From assembly GCA_964404985.1 (NCBI GenBank), contig CAYOMD010000019.1:1-49942 (forward strand): 49,942 nt of DNA, in the 5' to 3' direction. Source of the stretch: Hankyongella sp964404985 (GTDB lineage: Bacteria > Pseudomonadota > Alphaproteobacteria > Sphingomonadales > Sphingomonadaceae). Each line of letters starts with the position of its first letter. The first letter of the stretch is position 1. Both the position numbers and the translations under genes were made by a program. The notes beneath the pieces are model-generated. The model was not told where the DNA came from. It saw only the letters and a list, made by a program, of their open reading frames with translations, and ran no database searches. Positions 34,000 through 42,971 of the stretch are shown piece after piece.

Positions 34000-35400
34000 A
34001 TGACCCAGCTATTGCCTGTTTCAACCGCGCCGCCCGGTGACGTAGCCACCGTTCCCCAGCCGCTGTTGATGATAAACTATGTCGACCCGGCGGTGCTCAA
34101 GCCCGACCCCAGGAATGCCAGGCGTCATGGCAAGCGCCAGGAGAAGGCGCTGGACCGCTCGATCCGGGAGTTCGGGTTCGTGAACCCCCTTTTGGTGGAT
34201 GGCAGCGGCAAGGTGATCGCCGGCCATGCGCGGCTCGCATCAGCCAAGCGGCTGAGCCTGGCCCGCGTGCCGGTGGTTCGCCTTGAGCATCTCAATGAGG
34301 CGCAGGCGCGGGCGCTGATGATCGCCGACAATCGCCTGACCGACATGTCGGACTGGGACGATGCGCTGCTGGCTGACAATCTGCGCCTGCTGTGCGAGGC
34401 GGGCATCGACCCCGAGGTGACCGGCTTTACCATGGGTGAGATCGACCTGAAGATCGAGCTGGCCGAAGGCGCGGAGGCAGAGAACGAGGATGATGCCGAT
34501 GATGTGCTGGTACCCAATGCGGGACCCGCCGTCTCGGCGGTCGGCGACTATTGGCTGCTGGGCAATGACGGCCGACATCGTCTGATCTGCGGTGATGCAC
34601 GCGATAGCAAAGCCTATACGCGGCTGATGGACGGCAGACGCGCCCACATGGGCCTGACCGACGTTCCCTATAATGTGCCGGTCCCTGGCCATGTCTCGGG
34701 CCTCGGCAAGATCCGGCACCCCGACTTCGTCATGGCGAGCGGCGAGATGAGCAGCGACGAGTTCGTGGGGCTGCTGAGTTCCACCTTCCGCAACATGGCC
34801 GCGCACAGCGTGGCGGGATCGCTGCATTACAGCTTCATCGACTGGCGCCACACCGCCGAGATGGACGCGGCCGGCAGTTCCGCCTTCACCGAGAAGCTCA
34901 ATATCTGCGTCTGGGCCAAGGATCGCGGCGGCATGGGATCGCTTTATCGCTCGGCCCATGAGCTGGTCTTCGTCTGGAAGTCCGGCAAGGGCCGGCATCG
35001 CAACAATGTCGAGCTGGGCCGCTATGGCCGCAACCGCAACAATGTCTGGTCCTATCCCGGCGTCGGTACCTTCCGCCATAGCGACGAAGGCGATCTGCTG
35101 GCAATGCATTCGACGCCCAAGCCAGTGCGCATGCTGGCCGATGCGATGCTCGATGTGACGGAACGGGGCCAGATCGTCCTCGATCCGTTCATGGGATCGG
35201 GTTCGACCCTGATCGCCGCCGAGCGGGTCGGGCGCCGCGCCTTCGGGATCGAGCTCGATCCGCGCTATGCTGATACCATCCTGCGGCGGTTCATGGCCCA
35301 TAGTGGCGAGGCCGTCATCCATGTCGAAACGGGCATGAGTTTCGCTGAGGTCGAGCGGGTCCGGGTTACCGAGACCCAGGCGGACGCCCGCCATGGCTGA
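34000..35400 (+). CDS. ParB-domain DNA methyltransferase (beta-class N4/N6)
   Basis: 466-aa fusion. Residues 15-110 are a ParB/sulfiredoxin-like N-domain (KPDPRNARRHGKRQEKAL; NPLLVDGSGKVIAGHARL). Residues 180-450 are a DNA methylase of the N6-adenine/N4-cytosine type. The catalytic motif is D221-V-P-Y224 instead of the usual D-P-P-Y, with YNVPVPGHVSGLGK after it. The S-adenosylmethionine motif DPFMGSGSTLIAAERVGR starts at residue 395. Motif IV before motif I gives the beta-class order. The start is ATG 34000, with AAAGGA upstream. It overlaps the next gene by 8 nt. The family is typical of phage-like clusters. Confidence 0.9.
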   Translation: MTQLLPVSTAPPGDVATVPQPLLMINYVDPAVLKPDPRNARRHGKRQEKALDRSIREFGFVNPLLVDGSGKVIAGHARLASAKRLSLARVPVVRLEHLNEAQARALMIADNRLTDMSDWDDALLADNLRLLCEAGIDPEVTGFTMGEIDLKIELAEGAEAENEDDADDVLVPNAGPAVSAVGDYWLLGNDGRHRLICGDARDSKAYTRLMDGRRAHMGLTDVPYNVPVPGHVSGLGKIRHPDFVMASGEMSSDEFVGLLSSTFRNMAAHSVAGSLHYSFIDWRHTAEMDAAGSSAFTEKLNICVWAKDRGGMGSLYRSAHELVFVWKSGKGRHRNNVELGRYGRNRNNVWSYPGVGTFRHSDEGDLLAMHSTPKPVRMLADAMLDVTERGQIVLDPFMGSGSTLIAAERVGRRAFGIELDPRYADTILRRFMAHSGEAVIHVETGMSFAEVERVRVTETQADARHG

Positions 35401-35794
35401 TCGGGACGATGCGGCCAGCGCGGCCGGCGACTATAAGGTCGGCTATCGCCGTCCGCCTCTGCACAGCCGGTTCAAGCCCGGTCAATCCGGCAACCCCTCC
35501 GGCCGTAAGGTCGGGCCCAAGGCGCCGCGTGAGCTGCTCGATCAGTTGCTGGCCGAGACGATGACCGTGACCGAGCAGGGCCGGCGCAAGCGCGTCTCCA
35601 AGCTTGAACTGGTGATGCGCCAGCTGGTCAACCGCGCTGCGAGCGGCGATCCGCGCCTCATGCGCTTGCTACTCGACATGCTGGCCCGTTCAGCGCCGCA
35701 GGAAGCCAGCTTGGGACTGGCCCCGGCCGACGAGGCAATCATCGCCGAGTTGATGGCAGAATTCGGTATAGTGGACAGCGACGATGAAGCCTGA
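35393..35794 (+). CDS. DUF5681 protein, terminase small-subunit-like
   Basis: 133-aa protein with the DUF5681 signature near the N-terminus: YKVGYRRPPLHSRFKPGQ, then SGNPSGRKVGPK. A helical part follows (LELVMRQLVNRAASGDPRL), ending in an acidic tail. DUF5681 genes usually come just before large terminases, and a DNA-recognition role like that of small terminase is commonly inferred. Its start overlaps the methyltransferase stop by 8 nt, and its stop overlaps the terminase start by 11 nt. Confidence 0.87.
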   Translation: MADRDDAASAAGDYKVGYRRPPLHSRFKPGQSGNPSGRKVGPKAPRELLDQLLAETMTVTEQGRRKRVSKLELVMRQLVNRAASGDPRLMRLLLDMLARSAPQEASLGLAPADEAIIAELMAEFGIVDSDDEA

Positions 35795-37235
35795 GCAATA
35801 TCATGCCCTGCTGCGCCAGGATCTCTGTCTGTTCATTCGCCGCGGGTTCGCAGAGCTCTGGCCGACAACCACCTATCTGCATAACTTCCATATCGACCTG
35901 ATCGCCCAGCATCTCGAGGATGTGTTGAAGGGAAAGACCAAGCGGCTCATCATCAATCTGCCGCCGCGCGGCCTCAAATCGCTCTGCGCCTCGATTGCCT
36001 TCCCGGCCTATGTGCTGGGTCATGATCCCCATGCCCAGATCATCTGCGCCAGCTACGGGCAGGGCCTTTCAGCGAAGCTGTCAGTCGACACACGGACCAT
36101 CATGCAGTCGGACTGGTACCGCACCACCTTCTCGACCCGGCTCGCCTCCAGCCGCCCGCCTGTCCATCGCCTTGAGACAACCGGTGGCGGCATGCGCTAT
36201 GCGACCTCGGTTGGCGGTACGCTGACTGGACGGGGCGCCGACATCCTCATCATCGACGATCCCCTCAAACCGACCGAGGCCGTGTCGGACACCCAGCGGA
36301 AGGCCGTCAATGACTGGTTCGACGGCACTTTGCTTTCGCGCCTCAACGACAAGGCCAATGGCGCTATCATTATCATCATGCAGCGCCTGCACGAGGATGA
36401 TCTGGTCGGCCATGTCCTGAAGACCGGCGACTGGACCGTGCTGAGCTTCCCGGCCATTGCCGAGACCCGCGAGGTTCATGACGTCGTCCGCCCGCTCAGG
36501 CGCTATACCCATGTCCGCGAACCAGGCGACGTCCTCCATCCCGAGCGCGAGTCCCGCGCCGCCTATGACACGCTCGAGCGCGCCATGGGCACCTGGCACT
36601 TCGCTGCGCAATATCAGCAGCGCCCGGCGCCGTTGGGTGGCGGTATCTTCAAGGATCATTGGCCAAGCCGGTTCGATCTTGCCTGTCCGCCCGCGTTCCA
36701 CTCGGTCCTCCAGAGCTGGGATACCGCCTACACGGCCAAAGAGATGAACGACTGGTCGGTCTGCACGACCTGGGGGATCACCGGCTATGGCAACGACCAA
36801 CGCGCATGGCTGATCGATGTCTACCGCCAACGCCTGCTCCATCCCGAACTCATCCGCGCGGTCATGGCTCTGGCCGAGCGGTTCAATGCCGCCAATGTGC
36901 TGATCGAGGACTGTGCCTCAGGCACCACCTTGGTGCAGCATCTCCAGTCACAAGGCTTCTGGCGCGTCCGGCCTGAAAAGCCGGTCGGTGACAAGGTGAT
37001 GCGCATGATGTCCGCAAGCAGCTTCATCGAGGCCCAGCGCATGCATATCCCCAGTCATGCGCCCTGGCTCGCCGACTATCTCCACGAACTGCTCATTTTC
37101 CCCAATGGCGCTCATGACGATCAGGTCGACTCCACGTCCCAGGCCGTCAACTGGCTGACCCGGATCAAGCCTGGTCACGGCATCATGGAATATTATCGCC
37201 AAGAGGCGGAAAAGCTGAAAATCGGTGGTCGATAA
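35784..37235 (+). CDS. Phage-type terminase large subunit
   Basis: 483-aa packaging motor-nuclease of the TerL type. The ATPase part has a Walker A variant P60-P-R-G-L-K-S66 and Walker B ILIIDDPLKP (D158, D159), with a C-motif-like IIIMQRLHEDD after it. The RNase H-like nuclease part has D313 in QSWDTAY, IEDCASGTTL near residue 377, and HDDQVDS (D445, D446, D449). All active-site groups look intact. No portal, capsid, protease or tail gene is nearby, so it is an orphan terminase and not part of a recognisable prophage. Confidence 0.93.
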   Translation: MKPEQYHALLRQDLCLFIRRGFAELWPTTTYLHNFHIDLIAQHLEDVLKGKTKRLIINLPPRGLKSLCASIAFPAYVLGHDPHAQIICASYGQGLSAKLSVDTRTIMQSDWYRTTFSTRLASSRPPVHRLETTGGGMRYATSVGGTLTGRGADILIIDDPLKPTEAVSDTQRKAVNDWFDGTLLSRLNDKANGAIIIIMQRLHEDDLVGHVLKTGDWTVLSFPAIAETREVHDVVRPLRRYTHVREPGDVLHPERESRAAYDTLERAMGTWHFAAQYQQRPAPLGGGIFKDHWPSRFDLACPPAFHSVLQSWDTAYTAKEMNDWSVCTTWGITGYGNDQRAWLIDVYRQRLLHPELIRAVMALAERFNAANVLIEDCASGTTLVQHLQSQGFWRVRPEKPVGDKVMRMMSASSFIEAQRMHIPSHAPWLADYLHELLIFPNGAHDDQVDSTSQAVNWLTRIKPGHGIMEYYRQEAEKLKIGGR

Positions 37236-37302
37236 AGGAGCCGATAGTCTACGCTCAGAATCATGCGGCGCAGAATAGACCAGCGAGTTCCCTCTTGAGT
37301 CT

Positions 37303-39846
37303 GTGCACATGTTGACGATCATCGCGAGCTGGCCAGGCAAAAGTCCGGCAGGTGACGCGCAAATTGCGCATCCTGCCGTCTACCACATGCTGGATGTTGC
37401 AGCCGTCGCCGAGCGGCTGATCCACCGGTGGGGTTTGGACAGGCCTCTGGCTGATGCCCTGGTGTTGCTGGTAGCGCTGCACGACCTCGGCAAAATCGGT
37501 GCACCGTTCCGGGCCATGTTGCAGACAGGACAGCCGCAGACCGCTGGCAGTCACTGGGAAGTGACCGAGGCGTATCTGCGTGACTTCGATGTCGGCCTGC
37601 TCGCTCCGCGGTTGGGGGCTGGCGACAGGTGCCGGGCAATGCTCTACGCTGCCGCCGCCGGACATCATGGCCGTCCGCCGACGAAGGATCTGCAGGTCCA
37701 CCGTGGCAGCGGCAGCCCTACGGGTGATTGGAAGAAGATGCTCGAGAATGCAGGCGAAGGCTCAGCGGACTCCCGGGCCGTCGCACAAACCTTTCTAGAC
37801 CTCTGGCCAGGGGCGTCGCTTGCCGCAGTCGAGACAAGCGCGCAGGCGAAGACTCTCTCCTGGCGGCTGGCCGGGTTGACGACGGCGGCAGACTGGATCG
37901 GCTCCAACATCGACTGGTTTCCGCCGACAGCTCCCCGCCTGGATATCGTGGACTACATGGCGTTGGCGCGCGAACGGGCTGCACGTGCCGTTGAGGCTGC
38001 TGGCCTGATTGCACCCCGCGTGCAACAGGCGCTGATGTTCGATTTCCCCTTGCGGCCTATGCAGCGCACCTGCGCCGAGACGCCGCTGCTGGATGGCCCA
38101 ATGCTGGCGATCCTCGAGGACGAAACCGGCAGCGGCAAGACCGAGGCGGCGCTGATCCTGGCGCAGCGAATGCTCCGCGCCGGCAAGGGCTGCGGGCTGT
38201 ACTTCGCGCTGCCAACTATGGCAACGGCGGACGCCATGTTCGCACGCATCGCCGATATTTTGTTGAAGGTGTTCGAGGATGCGCCGTCGCTTGCGCTCGC
38301 CCATGGCCGCGCCGGATTGTCGGATAAGTACCGGGAGTTGCGCGGCGGGCGTGCGCATAATCCGGATGAACCAGGCCCGAACGACTGGCTGGCGGATAAC
38401 CGCCGCCGCGCGCTACTGGCGACCATTGGCGTTGGCACCATCGACCAGGCATTGCTGGGTATCGTGAAGGCCAAGCATGCAGCGTTGAGGCTGTTTGGCC
38501 TCTCGTCCAAGATTTTGATCGTCGACGAAGTACACGAGGTCGGCGATCCCTACATGGGCGAACTGCTGGCCACATTGCTCGAGGTGCATGCGGCGGTTGG
38601 CGGCTCCGCCATCTTGTTGTCGGCCACGATCCCGCTGAAATTGCGGGCAGACCTGATCGCGGCGTTCGAGCGCGGTGCCGGGCGGCCCTGCGAGCCTGCG
38701 GTATCATCCGGGTCCAGCTACCCCGCCTTCACGGTGTCGGGTGCTGCCGTGATGCCCGTGCCTGCCGCTCCATCCGCGCGCGGCCCGGTTCGTGTGGTGC
38801 GGTTGGAGACGCAGGACGCTGCCATCGATTTGCTGGCGGCGTCGGCGGCAAGTGGTGCGGCCTGCGTGTTCGTTCGTAACGCGGTCGACGAAGCGATTGC
38901 CGCATTCTACGCGCTTCAATCGCGCGGAGTCGCCGCCGACCTGCTGCACGCCCGCTTCGCGCTGGACGACCGCAAGCGACACGAGCAGCGCATCCTCGGC
39001 CTTTATGGCAAGGAGCGTTCGGCGCGCCCCGGGCGGGTGCTGGTGGCGACGCAGGTCGTCGAAAGCTCACTCGACCTCGATTTCGACGTCATGGTGTCGG
39101 ACCTTGCGCCGATGGCGTCACTGATCCAGCGCGCCGGCCGGCTGTGGCGGCATATGGACCGGCGGCCCGCCGCCGGGCGGCCTGTCGATAGTACAGTCCT
39201 GCACGTGCTGTCGCCCGACCCCGAACGCGTCGAGTCAGAGCGTTGGCTTAGCGAGGCAATTGGCGGCGGCGCCTATGTTTATCCAGCCGCACTTCAATGG
39301 CGCACTGCCCGTGTTCTGTTCGATGCCGGTGGCATAGATGCGCCGTCCGGCCTTCGTGCGCTGATCGAGGCGGCTCATGGTGACGCTATCCCTGTGCCGG
39401 AGGTATTGGAGCGCAAAGAACTGGAGGCGGTCGGCGAGGCCGGGGCAAAGAAAAACCAGGCCGTGCAAAACAAGATCGACTGGAGCGCTGGCTACCGCGC
39501 CGGAGCCAGCGGTGACAGCGACGCGGACTATCCTACCCGACTGGGCCAGGACCAGCGTATCGTGATCCTGGCGCGCATGGAGGGGAACAGTCTGGTTCCA
39601 TGGTGTGGCGGCGACTGGAGCGTAGAGGCCTGCCAGCGTTCGGAAGTATCGGCCAGCGCAAGCCGCTTCAAGTCTATAACGCTTCCCGACCAGAACGCGC
39701 CGTCCATCGCTGCCGTTCGGAACAAGCTCCCGGACTGGCTGCGCGCAACGCGCACCATCTGCCCCGTCGATGCCGACGGCACGATCTGCGCGGGCTTGCG
39801 ATATGAAGCATCATCAGGATTGCACTTCTCTTCAACTTCCATTTAG
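37303..39846 (+). CDS. cas3: CRISPR-associated helicase/nuclease Cas3 (type I-E)
   Basis: 847-aa fused HD nuclease and superfamily 2 helicase, the effector that shreds targets bound by Cascade. The HD part has HPAVYHMLDVAAVA (residues 23-36) and LHDLGKIG (H60, D61). The helicase has Walker A DETGSGKTEAAL (about 273-284), the DEVHE box (408-412), LLSATIP, and motif VI QRAGRLWRH from residue 609. All are intact. The GTG at 37303 gives MHML; ATG 37309 is an alternative, and neither has a good ribosome site. It is the first cas gene, 67 bp after the terminase. Confidence 0.96.
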   Translation: MHMLTIIASWPGKSPAGDAQIAHPAVYHMLDVAAVAERLIHRWGLDRPLADALVLLVALHDLGKIGAPFRAMLQTGQPQTAGSHWEVTEAYLRDFDVGLLAPRLGAGDRCRAMLYAAAAGHHGRPPTKDLQVHRGSGSPTGDWKKMLENAGEGSADSRAVAQTFLDLWPGASLAAVETSAQAKTLSWRLAGLTTAADWIGSNIDWFPPTAPRLDIVDYMALARERAARAVEAAGLIAPRVQQALMFDFPLRPMQRTCAETPLLDGPMLAILEDETGSGKTEAALILAQRMLRAGKGCGLYFALPTMATADAMFARIADILLKVFEDAPSLALAHGRAGLSDKYRELRGGRAHNPDEPGPNDWLADNRRRALLATIGVGTIDQALLGIVKAKHAALRLFGLSSKILIVDEVHEVGDPYMGELLATLLEVHAAVGGSAILLSATIPLKLRADLIAAFERGAGRPCEPAVSSGSSYPAFTVSGAAVMPVPAAPSARGPVRVVRLETQDAAIDLLAASAASGAACVFVRNAVDEAIAAFYALQSRGVAADLLHARFALDDRKRHEQRILGLYGKERSARPGRVLVATQVVESSLDLDFDVMVSDLAPMASLIQRAGRLWRHMDRRPAAGRPVDSTVLHVLSPDPERVESERWLSEAIGGGAYVYPAALQWRTARVLFDAGGIDAPSGLRALIEAAHGDAIPVPEVLERKELEAVGEAGAKKNQAVQNKIDWSAGYRAGASGDSDADYPTRLGQDQRIVILARMEGNSLVPWCGGDWSVEACQRSEVSASASRFKSITLPDQNAPSIAAVRNKLPDWLRATRTICPVDADGTICAGLRYEASSGLHFSSTSI

Positions 39847-39901
39847 GGTTGTGAACAGCGGCAGATCGATTCCACCAGAAGTGCGATGCAGGGGCGTGTA
39901 T

Positions 39902-41383
39902 ATGAACCTTATTGACGAGGCCTGGATCCCGGTGCGCCACAAGACCGGCGAGCGTGCGGTCATCGCGCCCTGGCAGATGGCGGATGCGACACTCGACTTC
40001 CCCGACTGGCCGCGCGCAGACCTGAACATCGCTTGCCTGGAACTGCTGATCGGCCTGCTCTACCTCGCCGATCCGCCGCGCGACGTGGAGGACTGGCAGG
40101 ACCGGCAGGCCCCGGACCCCGGGCGGCTGAAAGCGCGACTGGCCCCGTTCGCGCCCGCTTTCAACCTGCTGGGGAACGGGCCTCGGTTCATGCAGGACAT
40201 GGAGGCGTTCGAGCAGGGCGTCAATGACCCGAACCCGCCCGACATGCTGTTCATCGACAGCGCCGGTGGCCAGACGGTGAACAACAATGCCGACCTGACC
40301 GTCAAGCGCGCGCGCTATGCTGCGATCGACGCGCCGCTTGCCGCCGTGGCGCTCTATGCGCTGCAGGCGCATGCCCCGTCCGGCGGGGCGGGCAACCGCA
40401 CCTCCATGCGTGGTGGCGGGCCGCAGGTGACGCTGGTCGACCCCGAAGCCGGGCTGTGGCCGCTGGTTTGGGCCAACACGCCCTATGGCAGCCCGGCGTC
40501 GGCGGATGTTCTGCCGTGGACGCGACCGGCGCATACGTCCGAGCAGGGGCAGCAGCGTTACCCGCACGATGCGCATCCGGTCGAGGCGCTGTTCGGCATG
40601 CCGCGCCGGCTGCGCCTCGTTGCCGAGAACGACAGGATCGTCGGCGTCGTTCAGCGACCATACGGCACCAATTACGCCGGTTGGGAACACCCGCTGACGC
40701 CGCATTACCGGTTGAAGGCCGGCAGCGAGTTGCTGCCACGCCACCCGCGCGCTGGGCAGTTCCACTATCGCAACTGGCTCGGCATCACCGTGCAGCGCAA
40801 ATCGGGGGACGACACCGCACGCCGCGCCACCGTGATCGAACAATGGAATGAGCGCAGCCATGTGAAGGTCCCGGCGCTGGTTGCCGGCTGGGCGATGGAC
40901 AATATGAAGCCGCGCGATTTCCTGTTCGCGCGCGCGCCGATCATCACCCTTGATGATGATGCGCTGGAGCGCGTCGAAGCGCTGGTCGAGGCGGCGGACA
41001 AGTTCGGCGCCGCGCTGCGCCAGGCACTCGCCCCCCTGCTGGCGGAGGGTGAGACGCGCGAGGCCGCGCGGGAGGAATTCTTCACCCAGACGCAAGGCCC
41101 ATTCGAAGCCCGGCTCTCGGCAATCCAGGCCGAAGGTGCGGATTGGCCAGAGATCGCCAAGGGCTGGGTCAAAGAGCTTCGGGAAGTGGCGCTCAACCTG
41201 TTCGATGCCGCTGCACTGCCGGGCCTTGGGGACCGCGACCTCCGCGACCAGCAGGAGATTGTTTCGGCGCGCAGCCAATTGACCGCTGCATTCGCCGGCT
41301 ACGGCAAACTGGGGCGCGAGGCCAGGCTCGTGCTCGCCCTTCCGATCCCGGAGCAAGGCAGGAAAAAGGGGAAAGCAGCATGA
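39902..41383 (+). CDS. casA: Cascade large subunit Cse1/Cas8e
   Basis: 493-aa large subunit of type I-E Cascade, which recognises the PAM and recruits Cas3. The N-terminus MNLIDEAWIPV is the family hallmark, and GPRFMQDMEAFEQG, NNNADLTVKRARYAAI and SMRGGGPQVTLVDP follow in the usual places. The C-terminal part is a four-helix bundle. I chose ATG 39902, which has AGGGG upstream; the frame is open back to 39770 but overlaps cas3. Its last codon overlaps casB by ATGA. Confidence 0.95.
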   Translation: MNLIDEAWIPVRHKTGERAVIAPWQMADATLDFPDWPRADLNIACLELLIGLLYLADPPRDVEDWQDRQAPDPGRLKARLAPFAPAFNLLGNGPRFMQDMEAFEQGVNDPNPPDMLFIDSAGGQTVNNNADLTVKRARYAAIDAPLAAVALYALQAHAPSGGAGNRTSMRGGGPQVTLVDPEAGLWPLVWANTPYGSPASADVLPWTRPAHTSEQGQQRYPHDAHPVEALFGMPRRLRLVAENDRIVGVVQRPYGTNYAGWEHPLTPHYRLKAGSELLPRHPRAGQFHYRNWLGITVQRKSGDDTARRATVIEQWNERSHVKVPALVAGWAMDNMKPRDFLFARAPIITLDDDALERVEALVEAADKFGAALRQALAPLLAEGETREAAREEFFTQTQGPFEARLSAIQAEGADWPEIAKGWVKELREVALNLFDAAALPGLGDRDLRDQQEIVSARSQLTAAFAGYGKLGREARLVLALPIPEQGRKKGKAA

Positions 41384-41898
41384 GTCCGGAGCGTGATGAT
41401 CCGATCTACGAATGGTGGCGGGACAATATCGGCGACAGGAATAGTGGCCCGGCCCGCGGGCTGGCAGCTCGGCTGCGCCGCGCCGAGGGCGTAGAGGTGC
41501 TGGCGGAGCCGGAAGTCCACGAGCTGGCATCAAGTCTGAGGCTGGGTCGACCACAGGCCGATCGCCTGATCCGGCTGGCGCAGGTGCTGGCCGAGGTGCG
41601 CGAGCACGGTCCCGAACGGCTGGCGCGCCGACTAGGCGGGTCCGAGCCGGCAATGTCCCGCCTTCGCTTCCAGCGCCTTCTGCGGTCCCGCGAGGACGAC
41701 TTCACTACCCAGGTCCGCCGCGCGCTGCCGCTGGTCGACCGCCGCTGCAATGTCGGCGCGCTGGGGCGCGACCTGCTCGCCTGGGATCATCCCGAATGGG
41801 GTGACGAGGTCCGCATCCGCTGGTCGTTCGATTATTTCCACGCGCTACACCCCAACGCCGCCCCCGACGCCCAACCAAATGAGGAGGAAAACCAGTGA
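41380..41898 (+). CDS. casB: Cascade small subunit Cse2
   Basis: 172-aa, helical and Arg-rich, the normal length for Cse2. Two copies line the belly of Cascade and hold the displaced strand. Family-typical parts are YEWWRDNIGDRNSGPARGLAARLRRA at the start, SRLRFQRLLRSREDDF in the middle and NVGALGRDLLAW near the end. It overlaps casA by four bases and casC by four (GTGA). Confidence 0.93.
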   Translation: MSPERDDPIYEWWRDNIGDRNSGPARGLAARLRRAEGVEVLAEPEVHELASSLRLGRPQADRLIRLAQVLAEVREHGPERLARRLGGSEPAMSRLRFQRLLRSREDDFTTQVRRALPLVDRRCNVGALGRDLLAWDHPEWGDEVRIRWSFDYFHALHPNAAPDAQPNEEENQ

Positions 41899-42971
41899 CG
41901 ACCTTCGTGCAATTCCATCTGCTGACGCCCTATCCCCCCTCCAACCCCAACCGGGACGACCAGGGACGGCCCAAGCAGGCGGTGGTCGGCGGCCAGCCGC
42001 GCCTGCGCCTCTCCTCCCAGTCGATCAAGCGCGCCGTGCGGGAGACGGCATACTTCACCAACGACCTGTCGGGCCATCGCGGCGACCGCACCAAGCGGAT
42101 CGCCGAGCGTATCGAGGATCGGCTGCTGGCGGACGGCACAGCACCCGCAAAGGCGCGCGACGCCGCCACCAAGGTAGCCGGCGTCTTCTCGAAGCTGGAG
42201 GCGGAAAAGGATGGCAAGCCGCCGCTGACCACAACCCTCGCCTTCGTCTCGCCGGATGAATGGGCGCTCGCCCAGGCGCTGGCCGACGACATCCTTGCGG
42301 GCAAGCCCCTGCCAGTCGACAAGGAGCTGAAGAAGCGGGTGCTGCGCCAGGCGGACGGCGCGGTCGACATCGCCATGTTCGGCCGTATGCTCGCCGATGA
42401 CCCCGACCATAACCGCGAGGCCGCCGTGCAGGTGTCGCACGCGCTGACCACCCACCGCGCGCTGGCCGAGGATGACTGGTTTACCGCGGTCGATGATCTG
42501 AAGAAGCGCGACGAAGACGCCGGCGCTGGCCACCTCGGCGATATCGGCTTCGGCTCCGGCGTCTATTATCTCTATGCGTGCGTGAATACGGACCTGTTGG
42601 TGGAGAATCTCGCCGGAGATGCGGCGCTCGCCCGCAGGGGTATCGAGGCATTGGCCAGGGCGCTGGCTACGGCGACGCCGCGCGGCAAGCAGAACAGCTT
42701 CGCGCACCATCCCCGCGCCCACTATATCCGGGTCGAGCGCGGGTCGCAGCAGCCACGCGACCTCTCAGGCGCATTTTTCAAGCCGGTGCCCTTGAACGCG
42801 CCCGACCTTGTCACAGCCTCCATCGACGCCCTGGAGGGTATGGCGGCGAAGATCGACGCTGCCTACGAAGTCGCTTGTGACGCCCACGCAATTCTCAATG
42901 TTCAGTCCGGGGAAGGATCTTTGCAGCAGATCGCTTCCTTTGCCGCCGCAGCGGTTGCCGCCGATGCCTGA
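41895..42971 (+). CDS. casC: Cascade backbone subunit Cas7e
   Basis: 358-aa RAMP protein. Six copies form the crRNA-binding backbone. Its N-terminus FVQFHLLTPYPPSNPNRDD, RLRLSSQSIKRAVRE (contacts to crRNA), VDIAMFGRMLADDPD and GTPRGKQNSFAHH-like ATPRGKQNSFAHHPRAHY segments are all typical. The start is GTG 41895, with GAGGAGG 8-14 nt before it, overlapping the casB stop. Confidence 0.95.
   Translation: MTTFVQFHLLTPYPPSNPNRDDQGRPKQAVVGGQPRLRLSSQSIKRAVRETAYFTNDLSGHRGDRTKRIAERIEDRLLADGTAPAKARDAATKVAGVFSKLEAEKDGKPPLTTTLAFVSPDEWALAQALADDILAGKPLPVDKELKKRVLRQADGAVDIAMFGRMLADDPDHNREAAVQVSHALTTHRALAEDDWFTAVDDLKKRDEDAGAGHLGDIGFGSGVYYLYACVNTDLLVENLAGDAALARRGIEALARALATATPRGKQNSFAHHPRAHYIRVERGSQQPRDLSGAFFKPVPLNAPDLVTASIDALEGMAAKIDAAYEVACDAHAILNVQSGEGSLQQIASFAAAAVAADA

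Noticed and set aside
35961..35981. Broken Walker A in the terminase (PPRGLKS lacks the usual GKS)
   Set aside because: Terminases of this family often carry PPR-x-LKS-type loops. The lysine and serine are kept, so it was not scored as a defect.
33324..37235. Complete prophage
   Set aside because: Only terminase-type and methylase genes are present. No portal, capsid, tail, lysis or integrase gene was found between wecB and cas3.
39770..39901. N-terminal extension of casA by 44 codons
   Set aside because: The extension overlaps the end of cas3 and lacks family similarity. The conserved MNLIDEAWIPV start at 39902 has a ribosome site.
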